Assembly (NCBI GenBank): GCA_044228795.1
Contig: JBGAUE010000003.1
Coordinates: 1-64,000, forward strand
Source: M0108 sp044228795
GTDB lineage: Bacteria > Pseudomonadota > Gammaproteobacteria > Chromatiales > Chromatiaceae
Direction: 5' to 3'
Length of the DNA: 64,000 nt
Shown here in pieces: positions 26,765 through 35,784 of the stretch; position 1 is the first letter of the stretch; each line of letters opens with the position of its first letter. A program made the position numbers and the translations under genes. The notes below the pieces were generated by a model. The model saw only the letters and a list, made by a program, of their open reading frames with translations, ran no database searches and was not told the origin of the DNA.

Positions 26765-27859
26765 CTAACCGGGAATAGCCATGAGCGGTTCCAGGTCGTA
26801 CCAGCCTTTGACTTGCAGACCGTGAACCTGACGGAAGACCTTATCGAGCAGCATGCCGCAGCGTTTCATGTCGTACTTCTCGCGCGCATGGGCGGCGATG
26901 GCCTTGCGGTCCAAGGCACCAGCGGCGGCGATGGCATAGAGCCAGTCGCCCAGGGTCTTGCAGCGGTAACCGGTCACACCCTGGCGGACGGTCTCGGTAA
27001 AGGCGCCGAAATCCGAAGCAATCAGCGGGGTGCCGCACAGCATGCCCTCCACGCCCGCGGAACCGAAGGGTTCAGTATAGGTGGTGGGCATGAGCATGCA
27101 ATAGGCACGGCGCAGGAGTTCGCTGCGCTCCCGGCCGGTGACCGGGGGATGATATTTGAGGCGGGGCAGTTGGGGATCCAGCCAGCGGTTGGGATCGCCG
27201 CCCCCACACAGTAAGATATCCCGATCGGTCACATGGTTAGCGATCTCTCTGATGATCGGCATGCCCTTATCCTCGGCCAGTCGGCCGAAGTAGAGGATGT
27301 AGTCCCCCGGTTCATCACATGGCAGCCATTCGTCCAGATCGTAACCCATCGGCACCACCCATTCGTAGGCATTGCCAGCGCGTTTGGCGAGGCCCTGGTG
27401 GTAATGCCACCAGGCGTAGGATTCGAAGACTTTATACGGGAAGAAGGTGCCGTTGTAGCCGATACCTGGTTCTACGTGATAGCACTTCGGCAGCACCGCG
27501 CCCAGGCTGGAATGGGCATATCCAAGCGGGTGGCAGACGATATCGCCCGGCCGGGCGCGCGCCTTAATGGCCGGAATCAATCGCTTATTGAATTCCCGGT
27601 AAATCTCTGAGCCGAGGTTGGCAAGCTGATTGGGAAATTGCTCCTCGTATCCCTGGCGTAACCGCTGAAAATGCTTTCTGTTCAAGATCGGGACGTGAAT
27701 GGAGGCCTCGCTTTCCGAGCCTTCGTTGCAATATTCAACCACTTGGTACCCATAGGGCTGCATCATCTTGGCAAAGCGCAGACACTTGCCGGTAAAGGCG
27801 CATTGGGAATACTGCTGGGCAGGGACGGTGTTGAAGATGCTGATCAGATGAAGCTGCAT
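26765..27859 (-). CDS. Glycosyltransferase family 4-type protein
   Basis: A 364-residue GT-B fold glycosyltransferase. The C-terminal nucleotide-sugar domain shows Y-I-L-Y-F-G-R-L-A-E-D-K-G, then C-G-G-G-D-P-N, and the retaining-GT motif E-P-F-G-S-A-G-V-E (E-x7-E). After it come G-T-P-L-I-A-S-D-F-G-A and G-V-T-G-Y-R-C. The N-terminal half reads Y-S-Q-C-A-F-T-G-K-C-L-R-F-A-K-M-M, differing from the usual GGxE start of GT4 enzymes and similar to proteins annotated as glycosyltransferases in O-antigen or glycan clusters. Donor and acceptor are unknown. It stands alone between tamB and a long gap. Confidence 0.83.
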   Translation of the reverse strand: MQLHLISIFNTVPAQQYSQCAFTGKCLRFAKMMQPYGYQVVEYCNEGSESEASIHVPILNRKHFQRLRQGYEEQFPNQLANLGSEIYREFNKRLIPAIKARARPGDIVCHPLGYAHSSLGAVLPKCYHVEPGIGYNGTFFPYKVFESYAWWHYHQGLAKRAGNAYEWVVPMGYDLDEWLPCDEPGDYILYFGRLAEDKGMPIIREIANHVTDRDILLCGGGDPNRWLDPQLPRLKYHPPVTGRERSELLRRAYCMLMPTTYTEPFGSAGVEGMLCGTPLIASDFGAFTETVRQGVTGYRCKTLGDWLYAIAAAGALDRKAIAAHAREKYDMKRCGMLLDKVFRQVHGLQVKGWYDLEPLMAIPG

Positions 27860-28362
27860 GGTTGCTATGGCTGCCGATCCGACTCGAATACTGGACGCGA
27901 GAGACGTTGACCCCTTGGGAAGTCAGTTGCCAGGAATTGACCCGTCAAAGCACATCTGCTGGCCCAGCGCGCTGGCGTGGGATTCTGAACCCCTTACCCG
28001 ACAGATGTTACTCGGGCCGCAGGGGTTTCAACAAGCCGACCCGCCCCCAAGGACCCGACTCGCAGCGATGGAGGCAAAACAAGAACACTATTCATTGTCG
28101 GCGGCGGGATGGTGAAATAGTGGCACTAGCAAGGTAACCAGGATAAATTCACGCAATTGGGATGCCTCCTGGGGTACCCCGGATCTTCGCTAGTCGGAAT
28201 GGAAACCAACGCGGATCTAGCGTCACAGCGCTAATCGGATATCTCAACTTGGCGCGGCCCTAGGCGGGTCAATCCTCGCGCCTCCTGTATCCAGCGCCTA
28301 TGGCCTAAAGGAGACCATCGGCCCCCTCTGGTTCCGGCCAGGCCGGGTTAGGAGCATCATAC
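27860..28362. other. Intergenic region between divergent GT4 and GT-C-like genes
   Basis: A 500-base stretch with no reading frame I trust. It must hold promoters for the two divergent genes, but no clear -35/-10 pair or operator stands out. The last bases carry AGGAG 8 nt before the GT-C-like gene's ATG. Confidence 0.4.
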
Positions 28363-29859
28363 ATGTTAAGACCGCACCGCCTGCTTCCGTCACCTCCCGG
28401 ACCTCCCCCGTTTTTTTTACAACGATATCCGCGCTTTATTACCGGTCTGGGGGTTTACCTCCTCTGCCTGGCTGTTTATCTGATGTCGAGTAGCGGCCAT
28501 TTTTCCAGCACGGACCACGTCTCCGTTTATTTAACGACCCAAAGCCTGATCGAACATGGCAATCTCGCCATCAAGCCGATCAACGATACCATGCGAGGAC
28601 CAGACGGCCGCTTTTACGGCGTCTTCGGCCTCGGTCAGTCGGTCGCATCTATCCCCCTGTATTTGCTTGGTCGAACTGCCGAGCATCTGGCTAGCCCCTG
28701 GCTGCGGACCTATTGGAGCGGTGCCAATCTCGGCGACTGGGGAGGCACGGTCCCGATCCATTTCGTGTCCCTGTTCAACCAGTTCCTCACACCACTGACC
28801 TGCGTTCTCGTGTTCCTTTTCGGGATCGAGCTGGGCTATTCGCGCCTGCGGAGCCTGTTCTTAACGCTGGCCTTTAGTTTTGGCACCGCGACCTGGGTCT
28901 ACGCCAAGGAGTATTTCCAGCACCCCCTGGAATCCTTGTGCCTGCTAACCACGGTTTACCTGCTCTTTTCTCACCGCCAACAACTCCAACCCCGTCACGC
29001 CCTCTGGGCGGGGCTGGCCCTAGCCCTGGGCATCCTCACCCGGGTCAACCTCCTCTTGCTGGTACCCCTGCTGGCCAGCTACCTGGTTCTTCTGCTCAGG
29101 GAACATGGCCGCAGCTACCTACCGCCCCTCCTGACATTTTTCGCGCCCATCGGACTGGTCCTCCTCGCCTGGCTGGCCGTCAATCAGGCCCGCTTCGGGA
29201 ATTACCTAGCCTTCAACCCCACGGTCGCGCGCCATGGTTTCGACTCGCCCATCCTCCTTGGTCTCTACGGCAATCTGCTCAGCCCCGGGCGCGGTCTCTT
29301 CTGGTATTCGCCGCCCCTCATCCTGGCCTTGTTCGCCTTCCATCGCTTCCAGAGGGAGCGCCCCCTGGAGAATCTGCTCTTTATCGCCTTGACAGGCACC
29401 TATCTGCTTTTTTATTCGGCCTATGGGGATTGGTCGGGGGGTTGGTGCTGGGGGCCCCGCTTTCTGGTGCCCGTCATTCCCTTTTTGACCCTGCCACTTG
29501 GCTACCTGGTTGGCCGCAACGGCTGGGCATTGGCCTTGGGCTTGCTTGTTGTCTTGGGTATTCTGGTTCAAATCCTGGGACTGACCGTCAACTACAGTTA
29601 TGTCTATTGGGACTGGGCGAGAATGAAGTTATCCCCCGACACCGCCTTTCTCTGGGTACCGGAGATCTCCGCCATTCCGACTCATCTTCACAATCTCCTG
29701 GCCGGCCGGCATCTTGATATCTGGTGGTTCTGGGTCTATCAGAACTACGGTTGGCAAGTCTTGCTTGCGACCCTCGCCCTTCCTTTGCTACTCCTGAGTG
29801 GCGCCCTGGTACTTCTGATACGCAACAGGGAATCTACCCACCTTGATAGCACCTCATGA
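28363..29859 (+). CDS. Polytopic membrane protein, GT-C glycosyltransferase-like
   Basis: A 498-residue inner-membrane protein with about ten to twelve hydrophobic helices. The first extracellular loop holds F-S-S-T-D-H-V-S-V-Y-L-T-T-Q-S-L, with the acidic residues typical of the first loop of GT-C enzymes, then D-G-R-F-Y-G-V-F-G-L-G-Q-S. Later loops contain Y-G-N-L-L-S-P-G-R-G-L-F-W-Y-S-P-P and Y-G-D-W-S-G-G-W-C-W-G-P-R-F-L-V-P-V-I-P. The latter pattern recurs in bacterial mannosyl- or arabinosyltransferase-like membrane proteins that use polyprenyl-phosphate sugars. The substrate is unknown. The AGGAG site supports the start. Confidence 0.75.
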   Translation: MLRPHRLLPSPPGPPPFFLQRYPRFITGLGVYLLCLAVYLMSSSGHFSSTDHVSVYLTTQSLIEHGNLAIKPINDTMRGPDGRFYGVFGLGQSVASIPLYLLGRTAEHLASPWLRTYWSGANLGDWGGTVPIHFVSLFNQFLTPLTCVLVFLFGIELGYSRLRSLFLTLAFSFGTATWVYAKEYFQHPLESLCLLTTVYLLFSHRQQLQPRHALWAGLALALGILTRVNLLLLVPLLASYLVLLLREHGRSYLPPLLTFFAPIGLVLLAWLAVNQARFGNYLAFNPTVARHGFDSPILLGLYGNLLSPGRGLFWYSPPLILALFAFHRFQRERPLENLLFIALTGTYLLFYSAYGDWSGGWCWGPRFLVPVIPFLTLPLGYLVGRNGWALALGLLVVLGILVQILGLTVNYSYVYWDWARMKLSPDTAFLWVPEISAIPTHLHNLLAGRHLDIWWFWVYQNYGWQVLLATLALPLLLLSGALVLLIRNRESTHLDSTS

Positions 29860-30173
29860 CCCTGCAGGGCAGGGTTGCCGAACCATCTCGAATTCTGGTC
29901 GCAAGCTAGGCCAACCCCTTCGAGATGCCCGTAACTCTGGGCTAACCATCGCCACCGCTCCGTTGCCCTTTAGAGTTGCCCGGCTTATAGTCCGACCTGT
30001 CTTCGGCCCCTAATCCGGTCTTCCTTGAAGGTTCCGTGGTGGGATCGGTCTCCAGGCTTAGCGTGGGGCTGGTTCTTGGCGGATCGGTCGGGGCGTGACT
30101 GGGGTGCAATCTGGCATATCGATCCTCCTGCACCTTGTGTATCTCACATCACTCGTCAAGGCGGTTCCCAACC
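29860..30173. other. Intergenic region upstream of the methyltransferase
   Basis: No gene or clear signal is seen in this 310-base gap; the open frames on either strand are short and unlike coding sequence nearby. Confidence 0.35.
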
Positions 30174-31817
30174 ATGGCAGATTGGTCCGAAGGTTATGTA
30201 ACCGGTATCGACTATGTGCATCATTACTGTCGGGAGCTCAATCCCCTCTGGCCGCGCCTAGCCTTGTTGCATCGCGGCCTGCTGCCGCCACCCGTAGGCA
30301 CCGCCTGCGAATTGGGCTTTGGGCAAGGGCTCGGCGTCACCCTCCATGCCGCCGCCTCCGGCGTCGAGTGGTGGGGGACCGACTTCAATCCCAACCAGGC
30401 CCTCGTGGCGCAGCGCCTGGCGGCGGAGGCTGGGGCGCGGGCCCACCTCTTCGACCAATCCTTCGCCGAGTTCGCCGAGCGGCCCGACCTGCCCGACGGC
30501 TTCGACTTCATTGGCCTGCATGGCATCTGGAGCTGGATCTCCGATCGGAACCGGGCGGTAATCGTGGAGTTTCTGCGTCGTCGGCTCAAGCCGGGCGGTA
30601 TCCTCTACCTCAGCTATAACACCCAGCCGGGCTGGGCTGCGCTGCTACCATTTCGGCAATACTTGCTGGAACACACCACGACCCTCAGCCCCCCCGGCCT
30701 AGACATCGGCGAGCGCATCGGGGCCGCGCTGGGATTTGCCGCACGGCTCATGGCCTTGCAACCCGCCTATCTGCAGGCCAATCCCCAGGTGGCCGAGCGC
30801 CTGCAGGGCATGCAGACCAAGGATCGCCATTACCTTGCCGGGGAATATTTCAACCGGGATTGGCAGCCGATGCTGTTCAGCGAGCTGGCGCGGTGGCTGG
30901 CACCGGCGAAACTGGAGTTCGCCGGTTCGGCCCTTTACTGGAACCTGCTGGCACCCGGCTATCTGCCCGAGGCGCAACGGGCCTTCTTGGCCGAGATCCC
31001 GGATCCGACCTACCGGGAGACAACGCTGGACTTCCTCCTCAACAGTCAGTTTCGCTGGGACTACTGGGTGAAGGGGGGGCAACGGTTAGGGTCCGAGGCC
31101 CGCGGCGCGGCCCTGCGCCGGGAGCGGGTAGTCCTCATCATCCCGCGCGCCGCGGTGCCCTTGAAGCTTAAATTCGACTCGGCCGAGATCGACCTGCATC
31201 CGGACGTTTACGGCCCCTTGCTGGACGTCCTGGCCGACTATCGACCCCACACCCTGGACGACCTGGAAGGTGCCCTGGCCGATCGGGGTCTGGGCCTGGC
31301 CCGGGTGCAGGAGGCGGTATTGATGCTCGCTGCGGCGGACATCCTGCGGCCCGCCCAGGAGGAGCGGCACATCGAGACGGCTCGGGCCCGTACCGAGCGC
31401 CTCAATGCCCATCTCCTCGAGCGGGCGCGTTGGAGCGGCGAGGTGGATCACCTCGCCAGTCCGGTTGTCGGCGGCGGCATCCGCGTCGACCGCTTCGGCC
31501 AACTCTTTCTGTTGGCCGCGGGGGAGGGCCGGCGCACCGCCGCGGACTGGGCGGCCTATGCCTGGCAGATCATGGAGGGTCAGGGCCAGAAGGTCGTGAA
31601 GCAGGGGGCGACCCTGCCCACCCCCGCGGAGAACCTGGCCGCCCTGACCCAGATGGCCGGGGAATTCGTGGACCAGACCCTGCCCGTCCTGCGCGCCCTG
31701 GGTGTCGCCACCCCACCTCGCCCCGCCCCGCCCCCGACCGGGCTGGACCTGGCCCTGGCGTCCCGCTTCGAGTCACCGCCGGGCTGGGGGCCTTGGCCCA
31801 CCCCGGGTCCGGGCTAG
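30174..31817 (+). CDS. Methyltransferase with MethyTransf_Reg regulatory domain
   Basis: A 547-residue protein. The N-terminal SAM-binding domain has motif I A-C-E-L-G-F-G-Q-G-L-G-V-T-L-H, then W-W-G-T-D-F-N-P-N-Q, and D-F-I-G-L-H-G-I-W-S-W-I followed by L-K-P-G-G-I-L-Y-L-S-Y-N-T-Q-P-G-W. That last segment is characteristic of methyltransferases carrying the PF10119-type regulatory domain, which here occupies about residues 210-300 (R-Y-Y-L-A-x-E-Y-F-N-like: H-Y-L-A-G-E-Y-F-N-R-D-W). The C-terminal part is a helical, variable region. Substrate unknown; family members are often near glycan or surface-structure genes, as here. The ATG at 30174 gives the natural N-terminus M-A-D-W-S-E-G-Y-V. Confidence 0.82.
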   Translation: MADWSEGYVTGIDYVHHYCRELNPLWPRLALLHRGLLPPPVGTACELGFGQGLGVTLHAAASGVEWWGTDFNPNQALVAQRLAAEAGARAHLFDQSFAEFAERPDLPDGFDFIGLHGIWSWISDRNRAVIVEFLRRRLKPGGILYLSYNTQPGWAALLPFRQYLLEHTTTLSPPGLDIGERIGAALGFAARLMALQPAYLQANPQVAERLQGMQTKDRHYLAGEYFNRDWQPMLFSELARWLAPAKLEFAGSALYWNLLAPGYLPEAQRAFLAEIPDPTYRETTLDFLLNSQFRWDYWVKGGQRLGSEARGAALRRERVVLIIPRAAVPLKLKFDSAEIDLHPDVYGPLLDVLADYRPHTLDDLEGALADRGLGLARVQEAVLMLAAADILRPAQEERHIETARARTERLNAHLLERARWSGEVDHLASPVVGGGIRVDRFGQLFLLAAGEGRRTAADWAAYAWQIMEGQGQKVVKQGATLPTPAENLAALTQMAGEFVDQTLPVLRALGVATPPRPAPPPTGLDLALASRFESPPGWGPWPTPGPG

Positions 31818-32251
31818 GGGCCCCTGCCGCCGCTCGGGCCACCTCGGACCAGGGGCCGCTGGCCGCGGATGCCGGCGGCAAGGGCCAGATTCGGGACCCA
31901 TGCCGCCCTGCGGGCGCGGAAGGATTGCGATAGGCAATTAGCAGGATTGCCAGATAAAATGATTATTTTATAGAACTTTAACAACCAGCCCTCCTTAGCT
32001 TGGCCCCGCAACTATATTTGTGGGGGACCCTTGTAACCTTGTTGTAATGGGCGATAATCGGCTGCAGACGGTGGAGGATTTTGGGGGTTGCGCTGGGCGG
32101 TAAAAGCCGCCGTTTCCTTCGGCCGTCAGGCTCCCCCGACCGTGTCGGTTCGGAAAGACTGACCCAAGAGTTCTCCAATAGCGGACTCTGTGGAAAGTGC
32201 CACGACGTGACCCGGCCGCTCAAATTTAGATCTCGTCATTTAGGTGAGGCT
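31818..32251. other. Intergenic/leader region before the collagen-like gene
   Basis: A 430-base stretch without a trusted gene. The first 100 bases are very GC-rich, then the composition drops to an AT-rich block near 31940-31990, a plausible promoter zone. From 32040 on the sequence is GC-rich with several short complementary blocks, so a structured 5' leader is possible. I could not match it to a known riboswitch consensus. Confidence 0.35.
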
Positions 32252-33250
32252 ATGAACAGTTCCGCTCCCTTAACCCATTCCCCAAGGAAGATGCCCTTTG
32301 CCAGGACCCTGCTGTCCGCCGCCGTACTCGGCGCCTTGGGGGTGCCCGCCGCTGCCCTGGCGGCGGCCCCCATCATCCAATCCATCACGGTAGATCTCGA
32401 CAACAACACCATCACCGTAGTTGGCGGGGATTTCCTGAACGCCAAGAGCGGACTCTACTCCTCCTGGACGGCAAGCACGGGGGGTGGTAGTCCGCTCACG
32501 GCTGAGATTCCCCTCGCTACTAACGAGATGGTCTTCGCATGCGGCGAGGAGGCGGCGCCTTCGCAGGCCCCCACGGCGGAACCGCTCGCCAATGACCTCT
32601 GTGATGCGGACGGTAAGCTCATTCAAAAGGACTTCCGCGTCGTCTTCACCGGGAACTTTATATCGCAGACCAAGACCGGGCCCAAGGCCGCCAGCGTCAA
32701 GCTCGACTATGATCTGACCATCGCCGCGGCCAGCGGTGGCGATGGTCCGTCAGGCCCGACGGGTCCGCAGGGTCCGGCGGGTGCGGACGGTCCGGCGGGT
32801 CCGGCGGGTCCGGCTGGCGCGGACGGTGCGGCGGGTCCGCAGGGTCCGGCGGGTGCGGACGGTGCGGTGGGTCCGCAGGGTCCGGCGGGTGCGGACGGTG
32901 CGGCGGGTCCGCAGGGTCCGGCGGGTGCGGACGGTGCGGCGGGTCCGCAGGGTCCGGCGGGTGCGGACGGTGCGGCGGGTCCGGCGGGGCCATCGGGTCC
33001 ATCGGGTCCAAGCGGGCCGGGTGGCACGGCCTCAGTGACTTGGGTCACAGGCATCGCTGGTAGTACATCCATAGCGACTTGTCCTGTAGGTACCCGAGCT
33101 ATCACCGCTGTTTGCGGAAAATATAAAGACTCCTACGCGAGTGATGCCGCAGGTGCCATAAGCACCTCATGGACCCGCTATTGGACCTGCACCTACGACA
33201 AAACTACCGGAACAACCAATGCGGTTTGCCTCCCTGAGCCGGCTCTGTAG
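32252..33250 (+). CDS. Exported collagen-like repeat protein
   Basis: The 332-residue product has a long signal peptide (P-R-K-M-P-F-A-R-T-L-L-S-A-A-V-L-G-A-L-G-V-P-A-A-A-L-A-A). A beta-rich N-terminal domain of about 120 residues follows, starting I-I-Q-S-I-T-V-D-L-D-N-N-T-I-T-V-V-G-G-D-F and resembling an IPT/TIG-type domain. Then comes a collagen-like Gly-x-y region (about residues 162-256) built on G-P-Q-G-P-A-G-A-D-G-A-A. The C-terminal domain of about 75 residues has four cysteines that may form disulfides. Bacterial collagen-like proteins form trimeric triple helices on surfaces or spores. The ATG at 32252 is chosen because it opens the signal peptide; the frame extends upstream without coding character. 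Confidence 0.85.
   Translation: MNSSAPLTHSPRKMPFARTLLSAAVLGALGVPAAALAAAPIIQSITVDLDNNTITVVGGDFLNAKSGLYSSWTASTGGGSPLTAEIPLATNEMVFACGEEAAPSQAPTAEPLANDLCDADGKLIQKDFRVVFTGNFISQTKTGPKAASVKLDYDLTIAAASGGDGPSGPTGPQGPAGADGPAGPAGPAGADGAAGPQGPAGADGAVGPQGPAGADGAAGPQGPAGADGAAGPQGPAGADGAAGPAGPSGPSGPSGPGGTASVTWVTGIAGSTSIATCPVGTRAITAVCGKYKDSYASDAAGAISTSWTRYWTCTYDKTTGTTNAVCLPEPAL
32762..32977 (+). repeat. Tandem 36-bp repeat encoding collagen-like GPQGPAGADGAA units
   Basis: Six consecutive 36-base units. Units 3 to 6 (from 32834) are nearly identical, with a GCG-to-GTG change in one; the first two are more divergent. All keep the reading frame, so slippage would change the length of the triple helix by 12 residues per unit without breaking the protein. 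Confidence 0.92.
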
Positions 33251-33302
33251 CAATCTCTGATGCATCCAGCCACCGCCGGCCTCGCCGGCGGGAGGCCCTG
33301 CA

Positions 33303-33336
33303 GGATGGTCAGTGCCTCCCGGCCATCCTTATTTTT
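33303..33336 (+). terminator. Probable terminator of the collagen-like gene
   Basis: GGATGG (33303-33308) pairs with CCATCC (33323-33328) and is followed by TTATTTTT. It lies about 50 bases after the stop codon. A competing GGAGGC/GCCTCC pairing is possible, so the exact structure is uncertain. Confidence 0.6.
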
Positions 33337-33383
33337 CAGGCCCCCCGCTGTGTGCCGCCGCCAGGTCGAATCCGGCGACCCGT

Positions 33384-34271
33384 TCAGCCTGGTGGGCTGA
33401 TTTCCAATCCCTGGATAAGCAGCATCTTCCGCGTGGCTGGCCACCGCACCTCGGCGGCCACCCTGCCCTCCAGATAATCCGGTAACCGCGGCGGTCGCTC
33501 CCCCAGGAAGACCACCTCGGGCAGGATATCCGGCTCGGCCCCAATCCCCAGGGCCTCGCCCGGGGCAAAGTCCTTGAACAGGACTGGGACCTTGCGGATG
33601 CCCCGCGCCAGCAGCCCCAGGCAGCGGTGGTAACCGTCGCACAGCAGATAGCGGCCCCGATAGCGGGCCACCTGGACAAAGGACGGCAGGATGCCGATCA
33701 GAAAGCCGCAGCCGACGTGCTGCTGTACCGGGCCGGTGAAATGACCGAGGATCTGGAGATTCTGGTCGTCAGAGGTGACGATCCAGGTATTGCGCGCGGC
33801 ATCGAAATGCAGGGGCAGTTCCGATTTCCCGGGGATCGGCAAGGTGAGGTTGGCCAGGGCGGTCAGATCCGCCGCGGACGGAATCCGCGTTGGGTCCCCG
33901 GCCTGATCCCAGAAGACAAAGGGTTGCAAGGCGCAGACCTTGGCCAGGTCCGCCACCTGGAAAGACCAGCCAGCGGCGGCCAGGGGGGCGAAGATGGCCA
34001 GTGCCTGTAACCGCTCGGCATGAGGCCGCAAGGCGTCGGGGAGGGCCGAGAGAATCTCGGCCTGATCGATCCCCGCCGGGCGCGCGGCGACGGCCGCCCG
34101 TACCTGCGCAATGCGCTCCCGGTGCTGGGGCGTTACCGCGTCCACCCCGCGCCGGGTCAAGGCGAGTTCCGCCTCCTCCTGTGACATCCATCCCAAGAGG
34201 GCGCGAGCAGGCCGGGTGGCGGTGTCCGTTCGCTCCAAGGGGTGCGGGGCCGGCGGTCGTGGCGGGGCCAT
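33384..34271 (-). CDS. Hypothetical protein with a ParB-like sequence segment
   Basis: A 295-residue soluble protein I cannot assign. Near residue 215 it reads Y-L-L-C-D-G-Y-H-R-C-L-G-L-L-A-R-G-I-R-K-V-P-V-L, which resembles the G-x-x-R motif of ParB/sulfiredoxin-like domains (V-x-D-G-x-H-R-x-x-A-x-x-x-x-G). The rest of the ParB pattern and a helix-turn-helix are not evident. Before it are N-L-Q-I-L-G-H-F-T-G-P-V-Q and a Trp-rich middle. A GGAG site lies 8 nt before the ATG. It converges on the collagen-like gene and is divergent from the terC-like gene. Confidence 0.7.
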   Translation of the reverse strand: MAPPRPPAPHPLERTDTATRPARALLGWMSQEEAELALTRRGVDAVTPQHRERIAQVRAAVAARPAGIDQAEILSALPDALRPHAERLQALAIFAPLAAAGWSFQVADLAKVCALQPFVFWDQAGDPTRIPSAADLTALANLTLPIPGKSELPLHFDAARNTWIVTSDDQNLQILGHFTGPVQQHVGCGFLIGILPSFVQVARYRGRYLLCDGYHRCLGLLARGIRKVPVLFKDFAPGEALGIGAEPDILPEVVFLGERPPRLPDYLEGRVAAEVRWPATRKMLLIQGLEISPPG

Positions 34272-34636
34272 GGGTCTTACTCCAGTCTATCCGGCGGGCA
34301 CTCAGCCGGTGCGGTGTCGCCGGTCAGACCCGGCAGGGACCGGGCCGCCAGGGGAGCTACCGGGGCAGGGGGAACATCCGGACGATGCTAAGAGAAAGAT
34401 GACAAGCTTGTCCACCGCTCATACCGTTTACAGCAATTCCAAGCTACCAGGCCCTACAGGCCAGTCCGAAAGGCGCGCTGGCCGCATTTACGCACTTCAT
34501 CAGGCATAATGCCCCCATGAGGGCATACGTTAGCCGGCCTGTGATTCGGGCCGGACGAGGCTTCGCGAGCCGGGGTCTTGGTTGATTGGACGAGTTCTTA
34601 TAATTTTTTTCGCCTTCGAATAAAAAGGGGGGTTGG
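34272..34636. other. Upstream region of the TerC-family gene
   Basis: About 365 bases without a gene. Several stem-like blocks occur, such as GGCCAG (34461-34466) with CTGGCC (34479-34484). A T-rich run lies just before the gene at 34600-34615. TerC genes are often preceded by the manganese riboswitch yybP-ykoY, but I did not find its conserved sequence blocks here. Confidence 0.4.
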
Positions 34637-35391
<755 letters not shown>

Positions 35392-35395
<4 letters not shown>

Positions 35396-35784
35396 GGTAC
35401 CCTACCATGCCTAACTGCTTTCAACCCAGCGCCCGCCAGATGAACTGGCTGATCGCGATCGGATTCGGCGCGGTCTTTTACGCCTACTATTTGCGCCACA
35501 TGGTCATTCAGAACACCCAGGTGTTTCTGGCCTGTCAGAAAGGTCTGGATACCTGGCTGTGCGCCTCCATGGATCTCGCCATCCTGCTCTTCAACCAGGG
35601 GGCCTTTGGCGCGGTAGCGGTGGTGGCGGCCTGCCTCCATCTGCTATGGCCCTCGATCCTGCTGTTCGCCCTCGCCCTCGGGGCCGCCGGCTTTGGGCTG
35701 GGGATGCAGAATGGGGGCATGGCCGGGTTCGCGGTGGGGCTGCTGGTTCTCAGTCTGGCTCGCCCCGCGCGCGCACCAGGCTAA
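35392..35784 (+). CDS. Small membrane protein coupled to the TerC-family gene
   Basis: A 130-residue protein with three or four hydrophobic segments (W-L-I-A-I-G-F-G-A-V-F-Y-A-Y-Y-L, A-F-G-A-V-A-V-V-A-A-C-L-H-L-L-W-P-S-I-L-L-F-A-L-A-L, and M-A-G-F-A-V-G-L-L-V-L-S-L). Its ATG overlaps the TerC stop as ATGA, indicating translational coupling and perhaps a partner role. I know no family for it. Its 3' end overlaps the GH17 membrane protein gene on the other strand by 35 nt. Confidence 0.72.

Noticed and set aside
32190..32215. CxxCH heme-like motif (C-G-K-C-H) upstream of the collagen-like gene in the same frame
   Set aside because: It lies before the signal peptide start in sequence with no cytochrome features; a chance match is more likely.
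32762..32977. Possible CRISPR array
   Set aside because: The 36-bp units are directly adjacent without spacers and encode collagen-like Gly-x-y sequence.
34272..34636. Manganese riboswitch (yybP-ykoY) before the TerC gene
   Set aside because: The conserved sequence blocks of that riboswitch were not found, only generic stems.
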